A stretch of DNA of 64,000 nt. Source: Boswellia sacra. Its lineage: Eukaryota > Streptophyta > Magnoliopsida > Sapindales > Burseraceae. Under the pieces are notes generated by a model. The model was not told where the DNA came from, did not search any database, and worked only from the letters and a program-made list of their open reading frames with translations. Made by a program: the position numbers and the translations under genes. Location: NCBI GenBank assembly GCA_013180625.2, contig SNVD02014827.1, positions 30,448-94,447 of the forward strand. Reading direction: 5' to 3'. This document shows positions 24,204 to 35,530 of this stretch, in pieces. How positions within the stretch are numbered: position 1 is the first letter of the stretch; every line of letters starts with the position of its first letter.

Positions 24204-25438
24204 TAATGGAAATTTTTTTCGGATGTTTATGTTTTTATGGGTTTTCAAATGGATGATTGAAATTAGACTATCCTACCAAATTGATGAAGAATGGAGTCTC
24301 CAAAGTAACCAACAAGTATGGGAAAGGGAAGAAAATTATGAACAAATGGGAGACAAATCACCAAAAAATTTTAAGTGAGAAACAAGAAAGGGATAGAACG
24401 AGAAATAGATATAAAAAAGGAGAAAGAAAGGGGGAAAGTGTAGAAGAAAAGGAAAGGGAAAAGTAACCGAAGAAAGCGAGAGAGAAGAATAAGAAAAAAA
24501 GAACGAAAGAACATTCAGAGTAGGAAAAATAATTTTATTACTTCATATTCCAAGCCTATCAAACATATAATAATCAAAAGACCTTTTTGTAGCGGCCAAA
24601 AGCCTTTAAAAAGAAAAAGAAAACAACTTAACTAGGAAACAAATAATTATTTAAATAAAATTGTATTCTAAATGAATTAGTAAAAGAATCTCTAATCTAA
24701 TGCAGATTGAAATCCCTAAAATCTTTAAAATGTCTCTAATTGGTTCTATATCACAAGAATATAGAGATCAATCTAGAATCTTTAGGTTCATTGAAATATA
24801 AAATTTTGGACAAACAATTTTCTTTCAGTAGGCACTTTTAAAAGGAGTCCAATAAATATAAGTCCATAGTTGATTTTAGACCAAAATTTATATTTAGTGA
24901 CTCCATTCTAAACTTGGACCCATAGATATAGGCCTCAGGCTGAACCACGTTAAAAACCATGGTGCTATGTGATTTCTTTCTTTTTCTACCTTGTGGTTGA
25001 TTTGTTTGCGCTCGCAGATTTAACATGGAATACAAGCTTTGACATGCATTACTTAATTCTTCCTACTTTAGTGTTTTCTCAGATATATGCTTTTATGTAT
25101 AACTTGTGAATAATATTATTTTTAATCAAGATTTGTGAATAAATATTGTTACAAAAGTTTTATAATTTTAAATTTTAAGTTCACTTCTTGTCTCATCAAA
25201 TTTGATCTATTCTTATAGATTTGATAAATTTGAATTAATAACAATATTATTTTTAGGAAAACGATCATAATGTAACAATCTCAATAAAAATGAAAAGATC
25301 CACTAATTATTATAAATATATAATAGCAAAGTAAGGCGATGAATATCACCATTATTTACTACTGCAACTCCATAAAATTGTGGAGACTAGTATTGTCAAG
25401 TAAACATAATCAACAATGAATACATCAACTTAACTTAG

Positions 25439-25599
25439 CTATATATATGAAAGATGGGGGTTCTTCACTTCATGACCACCGCAACATTCAGCATCATGTC
25501 TACAACAAAAAGAAACAACTCCATGACTAATATTGATGAAAGTTTAAAAAAAAAAAAACTAAGAGCATCATCAATAGGATTTTGAAACTTCATCATCAT
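25439..25599 (-). pseudogene. Broken paralogue of the short cysteine-rich peptide
   Basis: From ATG at 25599 the start MMMKF aligns with the unit A peptide. A deletion of a few bases and an expanded T run (13 A on the plus strand near 25545-25558) then shift the frame. In the downstream phase the C-terminal part is open: NISHGVVSFCCRHDAECCGG, then HEVKNPHLSYI and stop. All four Cys are kept. Changes against unit A include G to V, P to A, K to E and M to V. A homopolymer sequencing error could account for part of the break. Confidence 0.45.
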
Positions 25600-26087
25600 A
25601 ATTCTTGCAAAAGAGATCAGTTAACAAGTTTTTGTACTTCAAAGATCTTCAAGAAGTACTGAATTCCGTATATGGTACGATATTAGAATCAAAGCCATGG
25701 TATATATACATGAATGTTTCCTCTAAGGGTTGTTAGAGAAAATATTTCAATAGGCATGTGTATATTAAAAAAATGAATTGTTTGAAAATCAATCATTCAA
25801 AACAAATTAACAAATATACTAATCAACCAATTATCCATTAACAGTTATTAACATATACAAAACTTTAAAATTAGAAAATTAATTGTTACTTTACCATAAG
25901 CCCATGTGTAACAGATGTTTACCTGAAAGAGTTTGAAAAAATAAAAGTATAATGCATATATATAAATTAATGACTACATATGTATATAAAGTAATTTTAA
26001 TTTAATATCATGTCAAAAGAAAATTAGAATATATTTTTAAAATTGGTAGCATTAATTTATTAGGAATTAATCATGATTAGAAACAAT

Positions 26088-26663
26088 TGTGAAGGAACCA
26101 AAAATTACTCTACGCGTAGACCTAATTTAGCAACCCAATTCCATCTCCATGACTCCATAGTGGCCCAACAACCTTGGCCTTGTCCCTTAAGATGTAGCTC
26201 CTTCGCAGGTGATGTGGGTTGGTACCTGCAAAAGGTACTCTCCACCGAAGTTAGATACTGGTTATGTTTTTGGGCTTAGCAAAGAGATCAATGAACAGAT
26301 ATCAGTTGTGGAAGGGGAAGAAGTAGTAGAGAAGAGAGATTTTCTTGGTAGAGATACTTCCAGAGAGTCGTTAGGCTTGATTGTCTTGTCCCTTTATTAT
26401 TTTTTGGTATCCCCTTTCATCTTCCCAAGTTCTAACATAATTAATACCCATGCCCCTTTTCCTATTTTTCAGAGCATTTAATAGCTGATATTGCTACCTA
26501 AACTCCCTGTCCAAGCCTAACATAGCCACCTAAGCTTCCTGCCCAAGCCTGAAACTATTATTATCCTTGTACATTTTTCACAAATCTTTTCCTGTTTTAC
26601 CCTTTGGGCTCCTAGGCTAGGCTTGTGGATCTTAGGCTTGATATGAAGAATTTGGCCCTTACA
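26088..26663. repeat. LTR-like insertion (576 bp), probably a solo LTR
   Basis: It starts TGTGAAGGAACC and ends GGCCCTTACA, giving TG...CA ends with short inverted TGTGAAGG/TGTAAGGG. Unit A has the empty site near 21735. The GGTACCTGCAAAAGG motif recalls plant gypsy LTRs. No clean 5-bp duplication is visible (ACAAT against AATAT). The open frames at 26073-26481 lie within it and do not look like a gene. Confidence 0.6.
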
Positions 26664-27149
26664 AATATAAACCCCTTCAAATTGTATTCACAAGTTATAA
26701 ATCAAAGCATACATTAATATCATTAGTGACTAGTATATGGCAAATAAATATGAAAGAATGTATGAATTCAAATCCAAATTACCAATATAAATTTTGCTAT
26801 ACGAATTAATAGTATATACCTTAAATATGTCTATATTATGTCCATATTCTTATTCTAAAAATACACCCCTATTATTACTCACCCATAATTTTGTAAACAA
26901 AGTTTAGGGTGGGGCAATTTGCACCCTCAAAATTGATCTATACACCCATAATTTAATTTTAAAAATGAATTTTCTATATTATCCTTGAACTAATTTACCG
27001 ATTTGGACAATTCCTTTCTGTCATCTTCTTTCTTCCATCTAATACAAGATGCCTTAAAGAAAGAAAACAAAAAACAATCTTTCACACCAAAGTCTAAAGC
27101 TAGTGGAAATTATAGTTTTGATTCTTCGTATTATATTAATCATCTACTA

Positions 27150-28382
27150 CAGTGGCAGACCTAGAAATTTGTCACAGGGGGGGCACTATAGCATTTTCAA
27201 ATATTTATAATTTCTATGATAAAAAATAAAAAAAGAAAATTCATTGAAAACAAAAAAATACACTTAAATAATATAATCAACATTACCTGTCACAATAAAT
27301 CTTAACACAATAAAGTAAAATGTAAAATATTTAAATTTAATAGTTAACTTATTCAACAAATACAAAATCATAATCGTCCTCTACTTGCTTTCATATTTTG
27401 AAAACGTTGTATGATTACTTCATTGTCGAGTTCTAAGTCGCTAATCTTGTAAAATTAATATTAACAAAATTTTGTTTTGAACTTTTAGCACTTGTGTTTG
27501 GACTTGATGCCAATTCAAAAGTAGATTTTCTTTTAAAATATCTCTCAATAACTGATAAAAAATTAATGATTGTATTATTTTCTATTCAAAAGGACTATAA
27601 ACAAATTAAATAAAAGCCTCTCAAATTAAACCAATAAAGAAGGTGAAGAAATTTTGAAGTTACGAGATCTGACACTGAATTTAATACCGACTTTTGATTG
27701 ACATCACGATAAAGTCCAATTAATCAAAAAAGTAATAAGAAAATTCATCATCAAGTTGACTCTTCATCTTTTAGTATTAGTATGAAGTATCCAAATCATT
27801 GCTTTTATTTAGTTAATTCATTGTAATGGTTTAGTAAAATGTCAGACAATATCTCTTTATTTACATTGCAATATCATGCTTCTACAATTAGCTAACCGTG
27901 AAGCATTAAAAATAAATAAATAAGCATTAAAAAAATCTACGTAAATTTTATTTACAAAATATAACGGTCAAAATTAATTATAATAATGATCGTGGTACAA
28001 ATTTGCTTGGAAGGAAGGAGAAAACTATTAATTATGTATCAAGTGTAGACTACCTGCAGAAGAAAAAACAAAGATTTGAGAAAAAGACATTTGCAAATTA
28101 TAGGATAAAAACATTAAAAAAAGTGAATAACATTTTATGTATGAAATATAATAGAGTATAAACTTACAAGAAAATGAAAAAAATTTGTCTTTTTGTGTGC
28201 TATATCAACTTTTGTAGAGTGGAAGAGCAGCAGGATAGGTTAGCTGAAATGAGGCGGCTGCTAGACAATGTGAAAAAAAGGAATTTTAGGTGAAAATTAG
28301 GTACATATAAGGGGGTATAACAAATATTAAATTTTTAGGGGGGGCCTGGGCCCCTTCTGGTCCCCATGTAGGTCCGCCTATG
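27150..28382. mobile_element. hAT element, non-autonomous (1233 bp), perfect 8-bp duplication
   Basis: ATCTACTA flanks both ends exactly (27142-27149 and 28383-28390). The terminal repeats are CAGTGGCAGACCTAGA and, complemented, CATAGGCGGACCTACA. Just inside each end lies a run of seven G on the plus strand. It keeps a remnant of transposase coding sequence on the minus strand. Confidence 0.9.
27376..27550 (-). pseudogene. Remnant of a TTF/ZMYM1-like hAT transposase
   Basis: The minus strand reads IERYFKRKSTFELASSPN, like the N-terminus of the plant hAT proteins annotated as zinc finger MYM-type or TTF-type (MERFFKRKS). It stops after about 38 codons. In the next frame, ISDLELDNEVIIQRFQNMKA ends in a stop and could be the matching C-terminus. 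The whole catalytic middle would be deleted, as in Ds-type derivatives. This is from memory of the family, without alignment. Confidence 0.5.
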
Positions 28383-29030
28383 ATCTACTACTATGATGCT
28401 TGCAAAGAACTTCTTGTTGGATCCAAATTTGGGCCTCTTTGTTTGTTTTTCTTTTTAATTGAAAAAGCCAATGTATTATTGAATTAATATTGAGAAATAC
28501 ACCATGTGATAATGGTTTTGCCAAAAATTGATTTGAAAGCCGGTCTTTTATTGCAGTTTGGTTTATTGTAAGGATAGGCTTACACTAACTTATGCAATTG
28601 TCTCATCAATGGACTAGGTAAAGTTATTTGTGGACGTCTTGTTTATAAAACTACCACACATAAACCTTTTAGAGAACCAAAGTAAAAGTCAATACTTCTT
28701 TTAATAAATAAAGAAGGAAGAAGTGAAGCATGTTAGTTGATTTACAGTAGATTTTTAATAGGTTTATGGGGAACTATAAAAATAAAGAATAAAGTATTTT
28801 ATTAGGGCTGTATTTGGTATTTTTATGGGTTTATATAGTAAAAACTTGTATTTAAAATTTTAGGGGCGTATACTAAGTAAATGGGTGCTGAGAGCATTGT
28901 CTTGAGAGCAAAGAACCCCACCTAAAGTTAATTTCTAAAATACCCTTAATTCTATTTGCAAAAAGGACATAATGAAGAGATTACATAAAATATTATACTA
29001 CTATATGAACCCCCTTATCATATATATACA

Positions 29031-29197
29031 ATAATGCTACACAAAGCTTGTATATAAATTTTGTGTATAAAGTTGATATGGCATAAAATAAATGAAAAGA
29101 TGAGTTATCAATATAATAAATGCTCATGAGTGGTGTTATATCAACTTTGTATATAAACTTAGCATACAACTTTGTAAGTGTAGCACTACTCTATCAT
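29031..29197. mobile_element. MITE (about 167 bp)
   Basis: The left end AATGCTACACAAAGCTTGTA faces a right end whose complement reads AGTGCTACACTTACAAAGTT. The interior GTTGATATGGCATAA and its inverted partner TATCAACTTTGTATATAAA extend the repeat. Unit A lacks it. Confidence 0.75.
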
Positions 29198-29699
29198 ATA
29201 ACCATTCAATTAAAAACAATTGATTCTTGCATGATTTAGACACAATTAACATCCTCAAATAGATTTTTTAAAGAGATGAATAAACATGAGCCATGAGGTC
29301 CAATGTTAATCATCTAAACTCTAATCCTTAGTAATCATATTCTATTGTAATGTTATTTTAGAATCTATTATCAAGGTTTCCGCTCTCATGGGATTGAGAA
29401 TAACAACTTGATAGATCAAATGATTTCATTTTCTTCAGATTTTGAGGTAAATGTTGTTCAATTTCAAGAATTTGTATATAAAAATAAATTTAAAAGAAAA
29501 AGAAAAAGAAAATAACTCGTGTTTCATAGGAGGCCAAGATATATAAATGATTTCTTTCAAAAAAAAAATGATGCTAGCTGTTCTTTCTTTTCACGCAATA
29601 TCTTCTAATTTCTCCAATCTTCAATCAAGTTTTGAAGGGCAACCTAAAAAGGAGTCCATAGAAAGTTAGATACCAAGATTGAAGCTTGTAAGAAATACA

Positions 29700-30149
29700 T
29701 GTAAAGACCCAATTGAGTCTCACATTATTAATGTAAGGCCTGGCAATTAGGCTTATAAACACTTGGGCACCCTTCCCTTACAAACCGATTTTTAAGTTGA
29801 GTTATACCCAATGTGTGTGTAAGAATTGGTATCAAAGACAGGTTCCATGCTAGGAGTCCTTCGTCGTCATTGGGTACGCGACCTAGGTTGACCCTCATTG
29901 CGGACGGGGCGACTTGGGAGGGGAGACTTGGGAAGGGCCTACTACCCATGTGTGGGATCCACGAAGTCACCTAGCTAGGAAAAATGGGCTTTTGTGGATG
30001 TCGGTCAGGAAAGTGTGGTAGATTGTAACAACCCAATTGAGTTTCACATTGTGAATGTAATCCCTGGCAATTGGGCTTATAAACACTTAGATATCCTTCC
30101 CTTACAAGCCGATTTTTAAGGGTGAGTTCTACCTAATGTGTGCATAACA
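29700..30149 (+). mobile_element. TRIM retroelement (450 bp) with two short LTRs
   Basis: The LTRs at 29700-29824 and 30024-30149 are about 125 bp each and closely alike (CCCAATTGAGT, GGCTTATAAACACTT, AAGCCGATTTTTAAG). TGGTATCAAAGA next to the first LTR is a near-perfect tRNA-Met primer site, and GTGTGGTAGAT before the second is purine-rich. ATACA and ATACT flank it, and unit A shows the empty site (AATACATGTTGACC near 23945). The 200-bp interior is noncoding, as expected for a terminal-repeat retrotransposon in miniature mobilised by proteins of other elements. Confidence 0.9.
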
Positions 30150-30365
30150 ATACTTGTTGAACAACGCATTATTGAATGGCAGACAAATCTATATCATGCA
30201 GAGAATTATTTTATTTATTTTTCTGAACTTGAAGAAAGAAAGAGAATCATTGCAGATTTTGGTTCTATGGGTTTATTAAATAAAATTGATCAAGGAAATT
30301 ATTATAGAAAAAAATATTTACTCGAGGATTTTATTTATATTGAATGGGGTGTAGAGAGTAATTAA
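30138..30365 (+). other. Unrecognised open frame, 75 codons
   Basis: It starts inside the TRIM LTR, so any real coding part begins after 30150. The frame contains EWQTNLYHAENYFIYFSEL and ADFGSMGLLNKI and has coding-like composition. Unit A has a related short frame at 23940-24005 (HVDQHVDEWMFIYF). No family is recognised. It may be an exon fragment of a gene or element carried by the tandem unit. Confidence 0.25.
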
Positions 30366-30626
30366 TTAAAAATTAAATTTTTAATAATAGATTTTTAGAG
30401 TAATAAATGTGGGTGAAAATAGCTCCATCTTCAAGAAAAATCATGTAAAAGTAGAATATAGTTATAATTTAAAAGTAAATTAAATAATTTAAATAATTTA
30501 AAAATATAGCGATCAAAACTCGTATCATTAGATTCGAAAATAATTAATACATTAAAAGAAATAGATAAAATTTGTTTCATTGGTTTGTGTATAGATTTCT
30601 TCTACTAAAGGTCAATGCAATAATGA

Positions 30627-30823
30627 ATAATACTACACCTACAACCAAATCCTACAACTAGCTGCTTACAACCTGAGTTGGCAAAAATGAGTTGGCAAAA
30701 ATTTACTGGAGCAGGAAAAAACAAAAAATAAAAAAGGGAAGTTATATATGATATATCCACTAGAATTTTGTTAACTCAGGTTGTAAGCAATTAGTTATAG
30801 GATTTGATTGTAAGTGTAGCATT
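30627..30823. mobile_element. MITE family M1, copy 1 (about 197 bp)
   Basis: The inverted repeats exceed 50 bp: ACCTACAACCAAATCCTACA at the left is mirrored by ACTTACAATCAAATCCTATA from the right, continuing to GCTTACAACCTGAGTT on both sides. It is the best preserved of the family; others are near 31388, 32963, 35178, 50330 and 53519. Confidence 0.85.
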
Positions 30824-31387
30824 GCCCATCAATAATTCAACATAAGAATTTTGATTTTGTTACCTTTGAAAGACATTGGAAATTAAAGCAAGTGTATGAA
30901 ATTGGTTAGTGACCAATGAATCACCATTATTATTTTTACTGTAACAATTAAATGATTAATTTCTAATCGAATTCGTAACCAATGTCGATTTAACCCAAAA
31001 ACTACACTTTTAATTGCCTCCATAAATTATTATGAAATATTTATTTTTCTTTCAAAGATTTATACAACAAGTTTTATTCTAATTATATGGTCACACTAAT
31101 ATAAAATTTAACTAAAATACTAAATTCAACTCATGGCCTTAAATATACTTCTTTTCTAATAAATCTTCTAGTGACATTAAATACTATTAAATGGCTAGTA
31201 TTTAATTTTCCCTTATAGATCAAATTTCTTTCCATATGCTAATCATATTGTTTGATTGTAATTAAAGTTTAATATCCAAAAAATTAAATGATTATCATAA
31301 AATTAAAAGCCTATATATTTTTTTATTATATTTGTCACAAACTTATATTTCACTCTATTACAATAAACCCATCCATATTCTTCTTGT

Positions 31388-31540
31388 AGTAGTGCTAGAC
31401 TTACAACCTACAAATGACCCAAACTCTACAACTTGATGTGGCAGTCTCAATGACAAAAATTCACTAGAGAAAAAAAAAATAAAAAAGAATGAGGGAAGTT
31501 ACATCTCTAATATGATTTTGTCATTTAGGAATTTGGGTTG
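31388..31540. mobile_element. MITE family M1, copy 2, right end replaced
   Basis: It carries AGTGCTAGACTTACAACC, CTCTACAACTTGATGTGGCA and the inverted GATTTTGTCATTTAGGAATT. The right terminus is cut at TGTTGAATC, where the LTR-like sequence begins. Confidence 0.65.
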
Positions 31541-32623
31541 TGTTGAATCTTGACTTTACAAAAGAAATGAAAAGACAATTGTATCCTGAACAAGAAATAG
31601 AAAAGTAAAAAATGTCCTTCCTTGAGGAAAAGTCCAAAATGCCTATGATATTGTGAGACATCTGCCTGGATTCGGGGAGCTGGTCCAGGTCACCTCAAAA
31701 TTGTCAACAAATTGGGAAGCGCCATGTTACATATATTTGTTGGTGAGTTTACACTAGGAAAAGGCTGAAGATTCCCTAGAGGAAAAGTGTCGACGGGAAT
31801 AAACAGAGGAAAAAGTGATAGTATGACTATAAAGGGTTGATACTGACTAGAACACTGAATCTAAATGCCAGCAACGGAGATACTGACACTATTCAGAATA
31901 GCTTCAAATATGAACACATATCCGAGGAAATAGTTTCAGATACTCACTGACTCCGAAATATCAGAAGGAATAATTCAGAGATGCTTTGGAGTACAGAAAC
32001 GTGATTGAAAAGTGAATATGTGATGGATGTGTTTAGAAGGGCGAGGAGGAAAAATCTTCACACTATTGTATGCGACTTATAGATTTGACCTAGCATCTAA
32101 GAGACAGTTGTGTTTAGGCTAAATGGTAATGCTTAGGGAATTAGTATGTGTTTAGGTAGTGTTTCTAGGTGGTGGAAATGCATGAACTAAGGGAGAATAA
32201 GGTCACTTTTCTCAATTGTAAACTGAAGATGCGTGAATATCCTAAACTAATGTTTTGTATATATTTGCTAAGTGATTTGGATGATTGTGAATGAATCAAA
32301 CGTAATGCCTAAGTCCCCTTTTATAATTGATCAAAAGATTTAGGTTTGATAAGGATAAAATACAATATATAATGATTATCTGGATAATATATATAAGAGT
32401 AATTATAAGGAATAATGTCTAAGGATTATCTAGGATAAAATATGGGATAATGCATGGGATAAATAACTAAGGGCTATTTATCAAGAATAAATAATTAAGA
32501 TAATGGAAGGATAATGCTTGAGAAGACTCTATTCCTAATCAAACCCTTTTTACCATCTTGCCCTCACCCTTAGCCTCAATTATTCATGACCAAAATACCC
32601 CCCAAGTGGGTTTGGGTTCAACA
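31541..32623. repeat. Possible solo LTR (about 1083 bp)
   Basis: It starts TGTTGAATCTTGAC and ends GGGTTTGGGTTCAACA, giving TG...CA ends with inverted TGTTGAA/TTCAACA. It interrupts a MITE at its left end. No target duplication, primer site or second copy was found, so the right boundary is uncertain. No gene is visible inside. Confidence 0.45.
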
Positions 32624-32962
32624 GATTAGGCTAAGTGGTCTCATATCTCCTGTTTATGCCAAGCAAACCATAGCCCATCAAAGAGCCTCGTGGACTTGGG
32701 TCCACTTGTCCTAAGTAATTTTCAAACTTAATATAGCTTAAGGTACATATTAGATACTGGTAATTACTTAGACATAAGCAACAAATAACAACGAAAAAAA
32801 TAAAGACGACGAAACTATTAAAGAAAATAATAACATTGAGCATAATATATAAACTAAGACAGTAATAACACTCTCTCTAAGGAAGAGAATAGATTCGATA
32901 TCTTAGTAAAATTTAATTGATAACTTTTCGTATTGAATATAAAATCTTTTTTTTAACAATAA

Positions 32963-33150
32963 TATTAGACTTACAACTCAAAGTCTACAACCTGATGTGA
33001 CAGCTTAAGTGGCAAAATCATATTAGAGATGTAACTTCCTTCATTTATTTTTGTTTTTTCCTCTTACTTAATTTTTATCATATAAGCTGTCACATAAAAT
33101 TATAAACTTTTGGTTATAGTGGGTTGTAAGTCTGACACTACTATTTTTTA
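32963..33150. mobile_element. MITE family M1, copy 3
   Basis: The left end ATTAGACTTACAACTCAAAG and inner CTACAACCTGATGTGACAGC face the right-end complement GTGTCAGACTTACAACCCAC. It is about 188 bp and noncoding. Confidence 0.75.
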
Positions 33151-33313
33151 ATATTCGCCTTAGGCAACAGATGTCCTTAAGCAGGAAACATTAGTTTTTT
33201 AGATGGAAATTAGTTTGTTAGATGGAAATATTCTTTGTTGATAAAAACAAAGCACGGAAATTAGAGACTGCGATATTTGAGGTTTGCATGAACGTCTTTG
33301 GGCATGAGGGAGA

Positions 33314-33640
33314 TACTAAAAGAATTAAATACGTGGTGTTAAGCTCACATCTATAAGCTTAAGCTTTTAGAAAAGTGGCAAACTTAACATGGTATCAGAG
33401 CCGTCATGACCAAACAGTCGTAGGTTCGAATCCCCTCCGTGTTATTTTAAAAAAAAATTAATTAAAAAAGTATTATTGTTTGGCCCATTTGTAAGAGCCA
33501 TTGAGGCATGTGAGGCTTGATATTGTCCACGTTGCAAGTGCACGGAGCCCTTGCATGTGAGGGGGCGTATTAAAAGAATTAAGTATTGGTGTTAAGCCCA
33601 CATCTATAAGCTTAAGCTTTTAGAAAAGTGGCAAACTACC
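33314..33640 (+). mobile_element. TRIM retroelement with 75-bp direct repeats
   Basis: 33314-33389 and 33568-33640 are direct repeats sharing GTGTTAAGC, CACATCTATAAGCTTAAGC and AGAAAAGTGGCAAACT. TGGTATCAGAGCC (33390-33402), a tRNA-Met primer site, follows the first repeat, and TGTGAGGGGGCG precedes the second. The left flank (GCATGAGGGAGA) also looks like such a polypurine tract, so this may be the remaining half of a tandem TRIM. It is noncoding. GGTTCGAATCCCC (33422-33435) resembles a tRNA B box, so a SINE-like contribution cannot be excluded. Confidence 0.75.
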
Positions 33641-34400
33641 CAATTTCAGAGGAATTTGTGAGAAGAAAAAAAAGAGAGCTACACAGAAAAGCAAGCCTTT
33701 ATGGTTAATGGGAGAGTAATATTACTCGTTACGAACTTTTTATATAAATTCACTGGTACAAACTGATTTCATGATATAATTGGATAAACAAATGAAATAA
33801 TAAATAATTCTAATTAAGATGAACTGTAATAACCATCCAATGACCTACATCAGTTTGCATAAATAGTTTAAAAGAATATTATCATCCTTATGAAAAACTA
33901 GTACGATCAGACATTACTCCCTCCTTAGTCCACTGCTGAGCGTTCCTCCACTCAGCCAGTTGTTGCCTCTGCGGAGGATTTTGTGTTTTAGGGTTCAAAT
34001 TGTAGTTGTGGGTAATATTTAACGATAAATATTCTTGTCAACAACGTGGGATTTGGAAATGAAAACGTAAGTCATAGGACTCGGGGAAGTCTTGGTTGTA
34101 CTGTAGATAGTAGCAAGCTGCATGTTTCCTTGGGCATAACCGGCGCAAATAGAGCCATTTCTTAAACCATCAGCTTAATAATCATTCAATCCATATTCAT
34201 TAAACAATTGTTTTTATTACTTTAACAAAGCGTTTTGACACTCGACATTGAAATTAACTAAGCAGTATTAAACATTAAATTAAACTCCTCAAAGTAACTG
34301 TTTGGTGCTCTTCTTTTTTTTCTTTTTTAAACTGTTTTGTCAATAGGGGTCAATCTTTACATTTCAATCTATCAACGGAAATTTTAAGTTGTTTATTATT
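33641..34400. other. Intergenic, no gene seen
   Basis: Unremarkable AT-rich sequence between the TRIM and the next TIR element. No coding frame or RNA gene is recognised. Confidence 0.4.
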
Positions 34401-35530
34401 TGGATGGGGCTATTTACACCCCTTTTTTTTTCTTATTAGCACACACATTTTTTTATTAAAACTTTTATTACAAAATTATTCTTGCATAAATTTACAATTG
34501 AGTATGTTTGAACTAATTAACTTGAGCATCTTTCATTCTCTACACTCGGTTCAACAGTTACCTTTACACCCACTCTTTTTAATCATCATCTATTGTAAAT
34601 CTACTTATAAAAATCTAGCCTAATTGTTTTAAATTTGATTTAACAAGAATTTCATGAAAACTAATCAAATTTTTACATATTGTAGAACAAATAAATGTTA
34701 GCTAAGTTTACAACACAAAAGATATACTTTTCTTTTTTTTCATATCACAAATAATGGTTGTTTGAATATCGTTCTATTTATAGTTGGAAATTGTTTTGAT
34801 AAAAATTATTTCCATTATGATTATGAAATCAATCTCTTGTTTCAAGAGTATAGAATAGTTTGAAAGATGTCACTTATAGTTGCTTTTTAATTAAAATCAA
34901 ATAAAAATAATTCTCAACAAATGAGAGAAAATATCAAACAACACATCCAAAAAAATTTAAAAAAAAAAATACGATGTATAACCATTCATTGCTCTTGTCA
35001 AATTTTTAATAGAGAAGATATAAGAATAAGTTTTCTTGTTTGATGAGCTATTACAACATATATATATATATATATAATTGAAGAGCTGAAAAAAAAAAAT
35101 TTGTTTCAAGAATAGAAGTATGCCCATTATTTATTGTGTGTTAACATTAAAATGATAAGTTTATCTAAAAAAAATAATTCTACATTCATATTCAAACTCT
35201 ACAACTAGCTCCTTACAACCTTACAACCTGAGTCCATAATGTTTTATTGAATAAAAATTACCATGTCATGCAATGTACATCTTTTTATTTATTTTTACCT
35301 TTTACTCCAATAAAATTTTTTTAACTCATATTATAATTAGTTATAAATATAACATTATGTTGTCTCGCAATAAAAGTAATTATAAAATTAATTTTAATAA
35401 GAGTTTTATTTAGTATTATTTAGTATTACGGTGAATTTATAAAGTAAATATTTTAATTCTAAAGGGGAAATTTCTTAAGTTAGTGAGTGTGTTAATTATT
35501 TAAAAAAAAAAACTATTAATAGCCCCACCC
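34401..35530. mobile_element. hAT-like TIR element (about 1.1 kb) with nested MITE
   Basis: The ends are TGGATGGGGCTATTTACACC and, complemented, GGGTGGGGCTATTAATAG, the same type as 26907-28923. ATTATT occurs in both flanks. An M1-type MITE (35178-35365: ACAACTAGCTCCTTACAACC with the inverted partner ATTATAATTAGTTATAA) lies inside. It has no transposase frame. Confidence 0.6.

Larger units (their letters stand above)
26907..28923. mobile_element. hAT-like TIR element interrupted by another hAT element
   Basis: The ends are GGGTGGGGCAATTTGC and, complemented, AGGTGGGGTTCTTTGC. The flanks AAAGTTTA (26899-26906) and AAAGTTAA (28924-28931) form an 8-bp duplication with one difference. Unit A has the single AAAGTTTA site near 22092. 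Removing the nested element (27150-28382) leaves about 0.78 kb without a coding frame. Related ends occur at 34401-35530 and 56151-56624. Confidence 0.75.
24230..30230 (+). repeat. Tandem unit B (expanded by insertions)
   Basis: It matches unit A in order (see 12180-24000). It contains the broken peptide paralogue, an LTR-like insertion (26088-26663), nested hAT-like elements (26907-28923), a MITE (29031-29197) and a TRIM (29700-30149). The purine-rich tract near 24270-24510 is shared with unit A (12205-12430) and the fragment at 11450-11700. Confidence 0.75.

Noticed and set aside
26073..26481. Two overlapping plus-strand frames near 26100-26480
   Set aside because: They lie in an LTR-like insertion absent from unit A and contain no protein motif.
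33390..33435. A tRNA gene, suggested by TGGTATCAGAGC and GGTTCGAATCCCC
   Set aside because: No cloverleaf forms. The first motif is a retroelement primer site between direct repeats.
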